Source: Pectobacterium sp. A5351 (GTDB lineage Bacteria; Pseudomonadota; Gammaproteobacteria; Enterobacterales; Enterobacteriaceae). From it: a stretch of 64,000 nucleotides of DNA. The stretch covers positions 3,534,001 through 3,598,000 of the forward strand of contig NZ_CP116477.1 in the NCBI RefSeq assembly GCF_028335745.1. The letters run 5' to 3'. The stretch's first letter is position 1; every line of letters begins with the position of its first letter. Position numbers and translations under genes: made by a program. This document shows positions 19,190 to 28,621 of this stretch, in pieces. Under the pieces are notes generated by a model. That model ran no database searches. It saw only the letters and a list, made by a program, of their open reading frames with translations, and was not told the DNA's origin.

Positions 19190-22100
19190 TTACGCACGCA
19201 GGCTGCTAAGTTCACTGAGCGCCGCCAGCAGCGCATCCTGTTCAGGCTGGTGCTGATGCAGTTGTTCAGTAAAGGCGGTTTTTCCCATTGGTGCTAATCG
19301 TTCTGCCTCCCGGTTTTCCGTCGGGAATGAAGACCGTTGCATTGCGCCACGATCAGTCGCCATTTCTGCACCAGCGCCCTGCCCGGTTTGCAGCGTAATC
19401 GGTACGATCCGGCTAGTACCGTCTGCGGCCTGCGCTTTCAACGCCAGTTGGATCTGGTTAACCTGCACCGCACTGGCATCGGTAATGCGCACCACGCCGC
19501 TGCGAGCATCAAACTGCACCCACGCAGGCAGCGGACGCCCGTTCGCCAGTTGCAGCGTCAGCATGGCGTTGCCTTCACGCACGCTGAACATGCGCTGCGG
19601 CAGGCTAAAGGCCAGTTCGCCGGAGGCATCCGGCAGCAACGCGCCTTGCACGCTGCTGAACGCCGATTCCAGCGCTGTTGTCTGACCACGTACGCTCAGG
19701 AACAGGTTGGAATCCGTCGAGCGCACGGCGGCGCTATCGCGTATCGCCGCCTCAGCACGTGAAGAGAAGTTGACCTGCTCCAGCGTCGGCATCAGCTGTG
19801 ACATCACGGGGTCGAGTACCCAAGGCGCATCCGATGGTCGTGTCGTATCGGCAGCGCGCTGGCGTGCAGGTTCAGCGGTGGTGCTGGTGGGTAACGATTG
19901 TGGTTGCGCGTCTGGACGAGACAGATCGGCGACAATCGCGCCTAACGGCTGCTCGCGTTCTCTTTCATCCGCATCCGCGGGCAGGCTTGCGCCCTGCTGC
20001 ACCAGAATCACCGGTGCCGCTGTTGAGGTGTTATCAGGATTGGCCGGCTCCGTCGGCGTGCCGGGGTCGACCGGCGTAACAGGATCGACTGGCGTTGAGG
20101 CAGCATTAATCGTCAGCGCCACAGTCAGCGCCGTCGCGTTCCCCGCGCTGTCCGTGGCGGTAATCGTTACGTTAAACGTTCCCGCCGTTGACAGCATGCC
20201 GCTGAGAGTACGGGTTGCGCTATCAAAGCTCACACCGTTAGGCAACTGTGCCGCGTTAATGGTTATCGTTAGCGTGTCATTCTCTGGGTCGCTAAACAAA
20301 CCAGTGGGCAAGGCATAAGACCAGTTAGAGCCAACCTGAGCCGTAGGCGGGGTGAACAACTCAGCGTGACCAACAGGTGGCAGGTTAACACTATCGGAAA
20401 TCGTCACCGTCGCCTCATAAGGCGTGGAATCCTGCTCTCCGTCATTCAGTATCACACGGAGTGCCACAGAACTTTCATTAACCACGACTGTGCTGCGCCA
20501 CCCCATCTGGCGCACAAGAGCGGTGGCCTCATCACGGGAAAGGCTCGCGGTAAACGTTACAGAAGCCCGGCCATCAGCCTGATCCAACGTTGCCACCGGT
20601 TGCCCATCTTTACTGATAACGTTACCCGATACGGTAAAACCGTTGCCGGCAATCATCTCAAAACGATCGTTTGATGACGGAGATTCACTGCGCTGAAACA
20701 CAACAGATGCCCCACGGTAATCCCCTGCCCCGCCATTTGCAGCATCTAATTCCGCATCACTGAGTATCAATGTCGGCACCGCTGCAACCGCAGATCCCCC
20801 ATTGGTATAGAAAGCACTTAGCGGAGTCTGGCGCATCACCACCAGCGCATCGGCAAGGATAATGATTTCACCTCGTGGTGATACCGTAATTTTCTGGGCA
20901 TCCGCCAGATTATTCTGGGTATCAATACGTTCCAACGTGTCCGCAGAATAATAAGCCAGAGAACCATCGGACAAGGCGACGTACAGCGTTTTATCATCTG
21001 CTGACAGTGAAATGTCTTCCACCGTTGCGGTGCCATTGAGCGTGCCCAAATGCGTTAATGTCCCGGCAGCGTTGAGTCGGAAAGCATCTATTTTCAATGG
21101 GTGGTTAGTTACCGTGTTTTCCCCTGTCCATCCGTTAAAGGAACTGGTACGGCTATTGGCGATAAAGATCGTTTTTCCATCGGCGCTGACTGATAAATGC
21201 TGCACATATTGTAGATCTACGACTTTGCCGGTGCTGTCTGCTTCCCCAGAATGGAGATACGTCAGCGGGGTCAACTGACCTGTTTCACTATTACGTTGAT
21301 AAACAATGAGTGATGAACCATTGCTGGGGTTGGTCACCACATAAACCTTATCTCCCTGCGTGACAACTTCCGTCGGAGACCACAAATAAGGCGGTGATGA
21401 CATATCGCTCTGGAGATCTTGAAGATGGGTCAGTGCGCCAGTCGTGGTATCTCGCCCATAAACGATAATCGTCGTCCGATCCATCAGATAAAGGTTTTTC
21501 CCATCATCCGACAGCGTAATCTGCGCCGCATCCCAGATCTGTTTGAGAGAGCTTTGCTCTGTCAGATTGCCTTCACTATCAAGAGCGAAAGTAACAATAA
21601 TCCCTTCGCTGCTATTTCTTTGCAGAGCGTATAAATTCGCACCATCAGACGTCATTTGGAGTTGAATGACACCGCTGGCAATAGCGCTCGTCCGCATGTG
21701 CGTCAACGTGCCATCGGCATTGCGAGTAAATAACGCAATGTGACCCTGCTGGTCAGCAATATATACGCGGCTACCGTCAGCAGACACCGTGCTGCTCGTT
21801 GAGCCAGTCAGCCCAAATGTCGACAATTCCAGAGTCTGTAACCGATCTAAATCGCCGAATGACAGAACAGGATCGTTGTTGATAACTGGAACATCATTAA
21901 TCTGTGTGATGCCTATGGTTACAACCGAATCCTGAGAAACCAGATAGCGATCGGCCAGCGTCACCGTCACCACAACCTGTGCGGCTGGCGTATGGCTGTC
22001 GCTGGCGTAGGTAATCTGGCGCAGCGTATTCTGCACATCTTCCGTGGTTGGAATCGTGCCTGCATTCGCATTAAAGCGAATCGTCAGCACACCGTCTTGG

Positions 22101-24601
22101 TTACTGATTTGACCAATGGTGACACCGTTTTTCTGAAGCGTATCGCCCGACAGCGTCAGGCCATTGCCTGCACTGAAGCCCAGCTTATCCAGCGCCGTTT
22201 TGCCATCGCCCAGTGTAATCTTGAGCGTCGCGCCGTCATAGTTGCTCTTGCCGCCGTTGAGTTTGTCCATCTGCGCGTCGGACACCGTCGCCTCCGGTGC
22301 CAACACGATAGGATCGGCACGTTCGGTATACGTCGGCGTGGTGACAGGAATCGTGATAACTGGCGCAGTATTGGTTTCTACCGCCGGTGCCAGCGTTAGC
22401 GTAATCGCCTGTTCTAGTTTGGTTTCCGGTGCGCTGCCGTTATAACTATTTTCCTTGATCATCAGGGTGACATGGCGTTCACCGCTGGACTCGCTGCCCA
22501 GATAATTGTAGCCAATGCTGTCAATGATCGCGGCGGTTCCACTCGCGTCTCTCGCGACATACAGGAGAACCGTCGCTTTACCGTCCTTCACATCAACAGA
22601 GTATTGCAAGCCGCTGGCGGTGCGGGGAACACCGCTGGATTTTTCGAGCACAATCGTGCTGCCATCAACGCTAATAACTTCGTTAGGGCCTGAGACATCA
22701 AATGTCAGTACCACCTGCCAGATGGTTTGTCCGCGCTCAATGGTGTCGATATGCGTATCTTTAAACAGCTTAACGAACTCGCTGTTGCCCGGAATCTGTG
22801 GATTCAGCACCGTCGTCGTCAATATCGCAGGATCGTTCACGCCAACGAGATTAACGGTGATGTCCATACTAGCAATGTTATTGTCGCCGTCATTAATCCT
22901 GAAGGTGAATATCGGCGACGATCCTGCCTGTTCGGGATCCTGACTGGTGTTGTGGTAGGTGATCTGGCGCAGCACATTCTGCGCATCGGCTTTGGTCACC
23001 GCCGCCGTAAATGTCACTGTCAGCACGCCCTCCACCTGCGTAAAGGTGGCGATCGCCGTGCCGTCTTTAACGAGAGTGTTACCGTCCAACGTTAAGCCGT
23101 TATCCGCCTTAAAGCCAAAGGTGTCTTCCGGTAGCCCATCCTTTTCCCGACTAACGGTGATGCTCGCACCGTTATAGTTGCCCACGCCATTATTTAACGC
23201 ATCAAGCTGCGGATCGGACAGACGACCAGACGGCAGCAGCACCGTGGCGTCACGACCTTCGGTATAGCTTGCACCGGCGATGCCGATATTCAGAACATGG
23301 ACTTTATCGCCACCAATCAGGTAAAGCTGCTTACCATCAGCACTCAGTTCCACCTTTTGCAGATCGGAGAAAGAAATGCCGATCGGGCTATTCCAGTCAC
23401 CACTGATGGTGGATTTCAGCGTCAGGCTGCCATCTTCTGCGCGGGAGAAGATTGAAATGTTCTTACCGATCACAAACAGGGCCGTGCCATCGGCAGAAAC
23501 GACCAGATCGGTCGCCAGTGCCTCGCCGGAATCGCCACCATCATTGGCAAACGGCACTGTCGAGACCAGCGTAAGCGCACCATCGGCACCTACCGTTATC
23601 GTATTGAGCGTGTAATTGCCCACATCGGCATGAATCGCATACAGCGTTTTGCCGTCAGGGGATAAGGCAAGTGAATTGATGTAATACAGGTCTTCGCCTT
23701 CAGCACGAATCTGGGAAACCTGGGTGAGCTTGCCCTCAGCATCAATGCTGAACCCGGTGACACCAACCGTATCGCCTAAACCCGACACAAACAGATAACG
23801 CCCAGTCGGATCCAGCACAAGACGGCTAGCGCCGATCAGATTATCGGTCTGAGACACCGACGTCAGACTACCGTCCGTTCCGCGTTTAAATACCAGTACG
23901 CTGCGGCTGTCATTATTACTGTCAGTTTGAGCCGCAGTCATGTAAAGATAATCGCCCTGCGAAACAAGATGGGAACGTACGTCCAGCGAATGACCGCCCA
24001 GCGCGGCTTGATCAAGCACAGCGGCTTGCGTCAGTTTCCCCTCGCTGCCCACGCTGAAGATCGTGACGGCATTACCTTCACTGCCCACCACATAGAGATA
24101 TTGTCCATCAGTGGACAATGCCACGTCTGACGCTCCCGCCAGTGACTTGATCGGCGTTATTTTTTCATCTGTGGATTCTGATGTGAACGTTTTCGACAGG
24201 GTAAATTTATCTGACGCATCACGGACAAAAATGCTTAACGCCGATGAACCACCATCAAGTGAACTCACAACATACAGGTACTGACCATCAGCAGAAATGG
24301 CAGAAGCTCGCACGCCTATCATCACATCTCGTCCAATAACGTCACTGTACCTCTCTTGTAAAGACTGATCTTTTTCCAATGCTGAAGATTCCCCCGCGAT
24401 CGCAGGCACTGATGAAACCACAGCAAGTTGAGACATCGTGGCATCATCACCAGATACTGTGTCTGTTGCCGCAACGTGCGCAACCACATCCACCGCCGTG
24501 GAAACAGCCGCAGCATCAAACATCATGCGCGGTTCCAATACCCACGCCTGACGCGGCGCGCGCGTTAAGCCTGAACCAGATTTTGAGCGGGAAAAAGTCA
24601 T
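19190..24601 (-). CDS. Giant LEPR-XLL surface/adhesin-like protein
   Basis: About 1803 residues. The N-terminus has the LEPR-XLL signature (VLEPRMMFDAA, about residues 21-31), typical of very large exported surface proteins. Then come a beta-propeller built of lactonase-like repeats (SADGQYLYVVSS, STDGQYLYVVGS, DPTGRYLFVSGL, SPDGKTLYAIHA), two cadherin-like repeats with LD(A/K)LN-G-NY-GA motifs, a second propeller, a third such repeat, an Ig-like He_PIG domain (LPTGLFSDPENDTLTITI), a Pro/Thr linker and a final PLPAWVQFDARSG domain. No RTX nonapeptides are seen. The start at 24601 is chosen because CAGGA lies upstream and it places LEPR close to the N-terminus; an in-frame ATG at 24640 is possible. 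It follows tadG by 58 bases and precedes the export genes, so it is the likely cargo. Confidence 0.85.
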   Translation of the reverse strand: MTFSRSKSGSGLTRAPRQAWVLEPRMMFDAAAVSTAVDVVAHVAATDTVSGDDATMSQLAVVSSVPAIAGESSALEKDQSLQERYSDVIGRDVMIGVRASAISADGQYLYVVSSLDGGSSALSIFVRDASDKFTLSKTFTSESTDEKITPIKSLAGASDVALSTDGQYLYVVGSEGNAVTIFSVGSEGKLTQAAVLDQAALGGHSLDVRSHLVSQGDYLYMTAAQTDSNNDSRSVLVFKRGTDGSLTSVSQTDNLIGASRLVLDPTGRYLFVSGLGDTVGVTGFSIDAEGKLTQVSQIRAEGEDLYYINSLALSPDGKTLYAIHADVGNYTLNTITVGADGALTLVSTVPFANDGGDSGEALATDLVVSADGTALFVIGKNISIFSRAEDGSLTLKSTISGDWNSPIGISFSDLQKVELSADGKQLYLIGGDKVHVLNIGIAGASYTEGRDATVLLPSGRLSDPQLDALNNGVGNYNGASITVSREKDGLPEDTFGFKADNGLTLDGNTLVKDGTAIATFTQVEGVLTVTFTAAVTKADAQNVLRQITYHNTSQDPEQAGSSPIFTFRINDGDNNIASMDITVNLVGVNDPAILTTTVLNPQIPGNSEFVKLFKDTHIDTIERGQTIWQVVLTFDVSGPNEVISVDGSTIVLEKSSGVPRTASGLQYSVDVKDGKATVLLYVARDASGTAAIIDSIGYNYLGSESSGERHVTLMIKENSYNGSAPETKLEQAITLTLAPAVETNTAPVITIPVTTPTYTERADPIVLAPEATVSDAQMDKLNGGKSNYDGATLKITLGDGKTALDKLGFSAGNGLTLSGDTLQKNGVTIGQISNQDGVLTIRFNANAGTIPTTEDVQNTLRQITYASDSHTPAAQVVVTVTLADRYLVSQDSVVTIGITQINDVPVINNDPVLSFGDLDRLQTLELSTFGLTGSTSSTVSADGSRVYIADQQGHIALFTRNADGTLTHMRTSAIASGVIQLQMTSDGANLYALQRNSSEGIIVTFALDSEGNLTEQSSLKQIWDAAQITLSDDGKNLYLMDRTTIIVYGRDTTTGALTHLQDLQSDMSSPPYLWSPTEVVTQGDKVYVVTNPSNGSSLIVYQRNSETGQLTPLTYLHSGEADSTGKVVDLQYVQHLSVSADGKTIFIANSRTSSFNGWTGENTVTNHPLKIDAFRLNAAGTLTHLGTLNGTATVEDISLSADDKTLYVALSDGSLAYYSADTLERIDTQNNLADAQKITVSPRGEIIILADALVVMRQTPLSAFYTNGGSAVAAVPTLILSDAELDAANGGAGDYRGASVVFQRSESPSSNDRFEMIAGNGFTVSGNVISKDGQPVATLDQADGRASVTFTASLSRDEATALVRQMGWRSTVVVNESSVALRVILNDGEQDSTPYEATVTISDSVNLPPVGHAELFTPPTAQVGSNWSYALPTGLFSDPENDTLTITINAAQLPNGVSFDSATRTLSGMLSTAGTFNVTITATDSAGNATALTVALTINAASTPVDPVTPVDPGTPTEPANPDNTSTAAPVILVQQGASLPADADEREREQPLGAIVADLSRPDAQPQSLPTSTTAEPARQRAADTTRPSDAPWVLDPVMSQLMPTLEQVNFSSRAEAAIRDSAAVRSTDSNLFLSVRGQTTALESAFSSVQGALLPDASGELAFSLPQRMFSVREGNAMLTLQLANGRPLPAWVQFDARSGVVRITDASAVQVNQIQLALKAQAADGTSRIVPITLQTGQGAGAEMATDRGAMQRSSFPTENREAERLAPMGKTAFTEQLHQHQPEQDALLAALSELSSLRA

Positions 24602-24659
24602 CGTGTCATGTCCTGTAATGAAAGGGGCAAATCGCGTCATTCCTGGCTACATTCCGCGG

Positions 24660-26291
24660 TCATTCAACCAGCCGCACGTAACCGCCCTCGGTTTCGATCT
24701 GGCCGGCGATACGATCCAACCGTTGAATCAACTGATCCTCAACGCCCTCTGCGCTGAAGCCTGCACCATCGATAAAGCTCATACGTTTTTCGCCCTCGGT
24801 GCAGATCAGCAGACCCGGCGTCGCTTCTCTGTCGAACAGGTTGCGGCCAAAGTCTTCAGGGTCGCCGGGACGAATGCCGATAAAATAAAATTTGATGTTG
24901 CGCGCGCGGAAGCTGGAGCACAGATCGCGAAAACGCTGTGCGGCAAAGGAACGGGCAGGATCCGAGCCGGTCGAACCTCGAAATTCGTTACGATTGAAGT
25001 TGTAGCTGTCGGTGTCGAACCAGTTACCGATGGTATTCGCCATCATGACGATCACCTTTTGCCCGTCACCGTTGCCATCCAGATTGAAGTCCAGCGGCAG
25101 GGTCGCATCTCCCCAGCCGTCTGAACCGCGCATATTGGGCGACAGCGCCGCGCCTGCCCACCCCATCGCGATGGCATAGTTGGTATTGAAACGTGGCTGT
25201 AACTGACCAATGCGCTGATTCAGCTTGCTTTCTTCATTGGTCAACGGCATCAGTGCCGCGTTCGGGCACCCTCTATCCGCGACGATAAAGCGGGTATCTA
25301 CAGCATCAGAGTTGTTATCCCACGGGTAGAGATCGGGGTTGGGGCCACGCCAGGTAATCGGCGGCGCGCCGGGACTACCGTTTTGCGGCAAATCGTGGCG
25401 GTAGTACACGCGAAATTGCCCAGCGGGCGGCTCATCCCAGAAGAAATTTTCTTCCCGTCCCAGCCCACGGTACATGCACAGCAAATTCGCCCGGCGATCG
25501 GGGAAACGACGGTCAGCCAGACTACTCACCACACCGCTGGCAAACAGCGAACGCAGCTCTGGCGGGTTCAGCGCACTCGGCGTAGACCAGCGACGAATGC
25601 GGTTGGCATCTTCCGCGTCGTACACGTTCACCGACTGGCTGTACGGCACCAGCGACAGCCACAGGTTGTCGCGTTTACCGTCCGCGCTGCTTAGCATGCG
25701 CTCAACGAAGCTGCGGCTAACGCTTTTCAGCGAGCTGATATCGGCATCACTCATATCCCCCGTTACTGGCATCACAAAAGCCACTTCCGTCGGACGGTTG
25801 ACGATCTCTGACGTCGAATACACTTCCTGCTTCCTTGCGCCGAGGCTCAGCAGGCTGGGCTTAGTTTCAAAGGCGACGGTGACGGTATAGGTTTTACGCG
25901 TAGCGCTGTTTTGCCCTTCCATGACGGACACATCACCGACCACCAGCTTTTCACTCAGGGCCTTATTCATTCCTAGGTTATTTTTAACGTACTCATACGC
26001 CAGCTTCGTAGTGTCTTCCTGGCTGTACTCTTCACCGTTAATGGTCGCCTGATGCCCGACAGCCAACGCGGCAGCATCCGTCGCGCGTTTGATTTGTGTC
26101 GCATCGCCGGTGGCCGTAGAGGTATCCACGATAAAAGCCGCCGTCACCAATAACGCCATCGCACCCAGCACATAAAACCCCGTGCCTGCGCCATTTTCCT
26201 GCTGAATAAAAGCGGACAGGCGTTCATGCCAGAACAGAGTGATTCCGGTAGCGTCTTTTTTTACTCTTCTGTTCTGTAAGGTTTTTCTCAT
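24660..26291 (-). CDS. tadG: TadG-like pilus assembly protein
   Basis: A 543-residue protein with an N-terminal membrane helix (about 42-62; FYVLGAMALLVTAAFIVDTS) followed by the TadE/TadG-like segment ATGDATQIKRATDAAALAVG and a von Willebrand A-like region starting at about residue 172 (TEVAFVMPVTGDMSD). The usual DxSxS metal site is not intact (PVTGDMS), while other VWA features remain (NYAIAMGWAGAALSP, KVIVMMANTIGN, RNIKFYFIGIRPGD). TadG is a minor pseudopilin-like or anchoring component of Flp pili. The start follows AGGAAAGG directly. It is the last canonical tad gene and is followed closely by the LEPR-XLL gene. Confidence 0.87.
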   Translation of the reverse strand: MRKTLQNRRVKKDATGITLFWHERLSAFIQQENGAGTGFYVLGAMALLVTAAFIVDTSTATGDATQIKRATDAAALAVGHQATINGEEYSQEDTTKLAYEYVKNNLGMNKALSEKLVVGDVSVMEGQNSATRKTYTVTVAFETKPSLLSLGARKQEVYSTSEIVNRPTEVAFVMPVTGDMSDADISSLKSVSRSFVERMLSSADGKRDNLWLSLVPYSQSVNVYDAEDANRIRRWSTPSALNPPELRSLFASGVVSSLADRRFPDRRANLLCMYRGLGREENFFWDEPPAGQFRVYYRHDLPQNGSPGAPPITWRGPNPDLYPWDNNSDAVDTRFIVADRGCPNAALMPLTNEESKLNQRIGQLQPRFNTNYAIAMGWAGAALSPNMRGSDGWGDATLPLDFNLDGNGDGQKVIVMMANTIGNWFDTDSYNFNRNEFRGSTGSDPARSFAAQRFRDLCSSFRARNIKFYFIGIRPGDPEDFGRNLFDREATPGLLICTEGEKRMSFIDGAGFSAEGVEDQLIQRLDRIAGQIETEGGYVRLVE

Positions 26292-26469
26292 CCTTTCCTA
26301 TCCTGTATTCCTGGATTCAGCGCGAACTTAACCCACCCATAAAACGGGAAAATAAAAACGACATGGCTCACACGTTATTTGTCTTAATCGTTTCGTTATT
26401 CCGGCAACAAGACTTTCGCCGCCGTTTACGGTCTATTTGCCGCTTCTGTGTCTTGTATAAAGCCCGTAA

Positions 26470-27102
26470 CTATTGATCTTCTTCTTCCAGACCGGCCTCT
26501 TTTCGGAGTACCTCATCCAGTTCCACCGCGTTGATAGCAACCCGATTGACTGACGAGGCATGCAGCAGGCCACCCAACGACAGGCCGCCCAGCAGGCTTA
26601 CATCTTTCCCCTGACGGCAAATCTCAACCACGATCATAGTGGTATTTTTGCTGCCTTCTTCGCGGTCTCTTTCCGGCAGTTCAGGAAGATATTCTTCACC
26701 CGACAGCGTTTCACTTTCCGCACACAGCGCTTCTACCGTGCCCCTGCTCAACTGCCAGTACAATTCACCGGTCTGGCGCACGTTGCTGATTAACAGTTGG
26801 TAGTTTCCTGCGCCTTCCGTTGGCAACACCGTATCGAGCAGCCCTTGCAAGCCTTTCTCATCGAGCTTCTGCTGCATCGCTACTATTGACGCGATGGCAC
26901 CCGCACGTTGTTCCATGCGCGTGCGCTCCAACCCGACGGTATAGAGATCCGCACATAGCGACCCAATCGCCAACACAATAGGAAACGCTAACGCTGTTTC
27001 TACTGCGGTAGATGCGCCGCGAGAAAACCAGAAGCGGCGGAGCCCATTCAGTAAACGACGGGGTTTCCATGAACGACGGGTTTTCAGTAAAACATCAGTC
27101 AT
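26470..27102 (-). CDS. tadF: TadF-like minor pseudopilin
   Basis: A 210-residue protein whose N-terminus holds a prepilin-like hydrophobic helix after a glycine (RGASTAVETALAFPIVLAIG, about 29-48), the TadE/TadF pattern that TadV-type peptidase would cut. The remainder is periplasmic with many charged residues. The start at 27102 (MTDVLLK) is chosen because the upstream in-frame start lies inside tadE; the genes overlap by 8 bases. A gap of about 180 bases to tadG holds nothing else I recognise. Confidence 0.85.
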   Translation of the reverse strand: MTDVLLKTRRSWKPRRLLNGLRRFWFSRGASTAVETALAFPIVLAIGSLCADLYTVGLERTRMEQRAGAIASIVAMQQKLDEKGLQGLLDTVLPTEGAGNYQLLISNVRQTGELYWQLSRGTVEALCAESETLSGEEYLPELPERDREEGSKNTTMIVVEICRQGKDVSLLGGLSLGGLLHASSVNRVAINAVELDEVLRKEAGLEEEDQ

Positions 27103-27655
27103 TGCGCAGTTCCGTCCCAAACACATGTTTGTACTGGTAGCGGAACGTGTCTCCCAGCGTTAACACTTCCGGCAGCGGCGTGATAAACGCCTTTTTAATC
27201 TGCACCGTCACGGACCACACTGGCAGCGTCGTCGTTTCCTCGCCATTGGGATTGTCCTGACTGCTATTGCCGTTGGTCAGCCCGCCAAGCTGGCTCAGAT
27301 TGTCGAAGTGCAACACGCTGACGGTTAAATCGTCTTCCTTGAGGTAGCCATACCCCGCTTCAACCATCCGCGCCTTTAGGCGGGTACTCATCTGCTCCGC
27401 GCTGTCCGACGCGAGATTATCGAGGCGGAAAGCCTGCACGGCTTTATCCAGCGCGGCGCTTCCGGCGGCAATCACCAGCCCGATGCGCGCCAGTTCAAAC
27501 AGCATCATCACCCCGACCAGCACCACCGGTACCAGAAACGCCACTTCCGTCGCGATCACACCGCACGTGCTGCGCCAGTGGCGTTCATGGCGCGGTACGA
27601 TACTTTGCACGATGCCTCTATCACGCCACGGGCCGAGATTACGAAGCCACGCCAT
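27095..27655 (-). CDS. tadE: TadE-like minor pseudopilin
   Basis: A 186-residue protein with the TadE signature: GVIATEVAFLVPVVLVGVMM at about residues 32-51, with a Gly followed by a Glu at +5 of the hydrophobic helix as in class IVb prepilins. A periplasmic domain follows. Its ATG overlaps the tadD stop. Together with TadF it should be processed by the prepilin peptidase encoded at the head of the cluster and act in pilus initiation. Confidence 0.88.
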   Translation of the reverse strand: MAWLRNLGPWRDRGIVQSIVPRHERHWRSTCGVIATEVAFLVPVVLVGVMMLFELARIGLVIAAGSAALDKAVQAFRLDNLASDSAEQMSTRLKARMVEAGYGYLKEDDLTVSVLHFDNLSQLGGLTNGNSSQDNPNGEETTTLPVWSVTVQIKKAFITPLPEVLTLGDTFRYQYKHVFGTELRND

Positions 27656-28506
27656 TACTCAGGAGCACTCAATTGCAGGCGTTGACGGCTGGATAACAGC
27701 AGCGCTTCACCACGGGATTTATCCTGCTGCATCTGCTGTAAACGCTGGTTCAGTTCGTCGATCAGACCATCAATACGCTGTGGCTGGGCAATGGTCGCCA
27801 GCGCCGCACGCGCGTCAGTGTCTCTGCCCTCGGAGAGGTAGGCCAGTGCCAGATTCAGCCGACCGGTCGCGTTGCTCTCATCCACCGAGCGCAGCAGAGA
27901 AATGGCGTTGTCCGCGTTGCCGCTTGCCAACCAGGAGAGCGCCAGATTATTGAGTGCCGCCACATCGGCAGGATTCACCTGCAATGCTTTTTCAAACAGC
28001 TGGCGTGCTTCGGCGTGCTTACCGGAAGCATCCATCACCACGCCCATGCCATTGAGAGCGCCCGCGTCGTTCGGCTGTGCTTTCAACGCACAGGAAAAGT
28101 CGGTTTGCGCCATCGCATTACGTCCTAACGCCAGTTGCGCGCGCCCCATGCCCAGACACACCGCGAGTGCTTCTTCTGGCGTCATTTTGCTGGCATCGCC
28201 GCCCAACGCCTGGCGTGCTCGTCCGTACAGCTCCAACGTTTGCTGTGGCGAGCGAACCAGAGCGGCCACGCTGGCATACTCCAGTATCTCAGCACCTTTC
28301 AATGCATCACGGCTATCCAGACGCGCATACACTTCCGTTGCCGCTTCAACACGCCCCTGATCGCGCAGCAGGCGTGCCAGACGCAGCCCCTCATCCTTAC
28401 TGCCTTTAATCGCCATCGAGCTGCCGCACCCCACCAGCACGGTACTGACAATGAGCAGTGCCAGCATGGACGCACCGCGCTTAAGTTTTGCTACCAGATC
28501 GACCAT
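27655..28506 (-). CDS. tadD: TadD tetratricopeptide lipoprotein
   Basis: A 283-residue lipoprotein: the signal peptide ends in the lipobox LVGCGS (Cys at about 27), followed by TPR motifs (about 105-235; LALGRNAMAQTDFSCALKAQ, ALNGMGVVMDASGKHAEARQ, ALNNLALSWLASGNADNAIS). In Tad systems TadD is needed for secretin assembly or stability. It has the standard position between tadC and tadE, though separated from tadC by a 115-base gap with a strong hairpin. Confidence 0.9.
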   Translation of the reverse strand: MVDLVAKLKRGASMLALLIVSTVLVGCGSSMAIKGSKDEGLRLARLLRDQGRVEAATEVYARLDSRDALKGAEILEYASVAALVRSPQQTLELYGRARQALGGDASKMTPEEALAVCLGMGRAQLALGRNAMAQTDFSCALKAQPNDAGALNGMGVVMDASGKHAEARQLFEKALQVNPADVAALNNLALSWLASGNADNAISLLRSVDESNATGRLNLALAYLSEGRDTDARAALATIAQPQRIDGLIDELNQRLQQMQQDKSRGEALLLSSRQRLQLSAPE

Positions 28507-28537
28507 TTTCGCTCACTCCATCGGTTGTAACCCTGGT

Positions 28538-28561
28538 GATTCCCGGTACATACCGGGAATC
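28538..28561. other. Intra-operon hairpin before tadD
   Basis: A perfect 10-base stem (GATTCCCGGT / ACCGGGAATC) with a 4-base loop sits 32 bases upstream of the tadD ATG. A second, AT-rich inverted repeat (ATCGAT...ATCGAT with TTTTAAAA between) follows just beyond it. No U-tract directly adjoins the GC stem on the minus strand. It may be an mRNA processing or expression-setting element dividing the operon. Confidence 0.6.
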
Positions 28562-28621
28562 GATGTTTTAAAATCGATATTTTTCAAACAACATCAAAAT
28601 CAATGCCCTGAAAATAACAAG

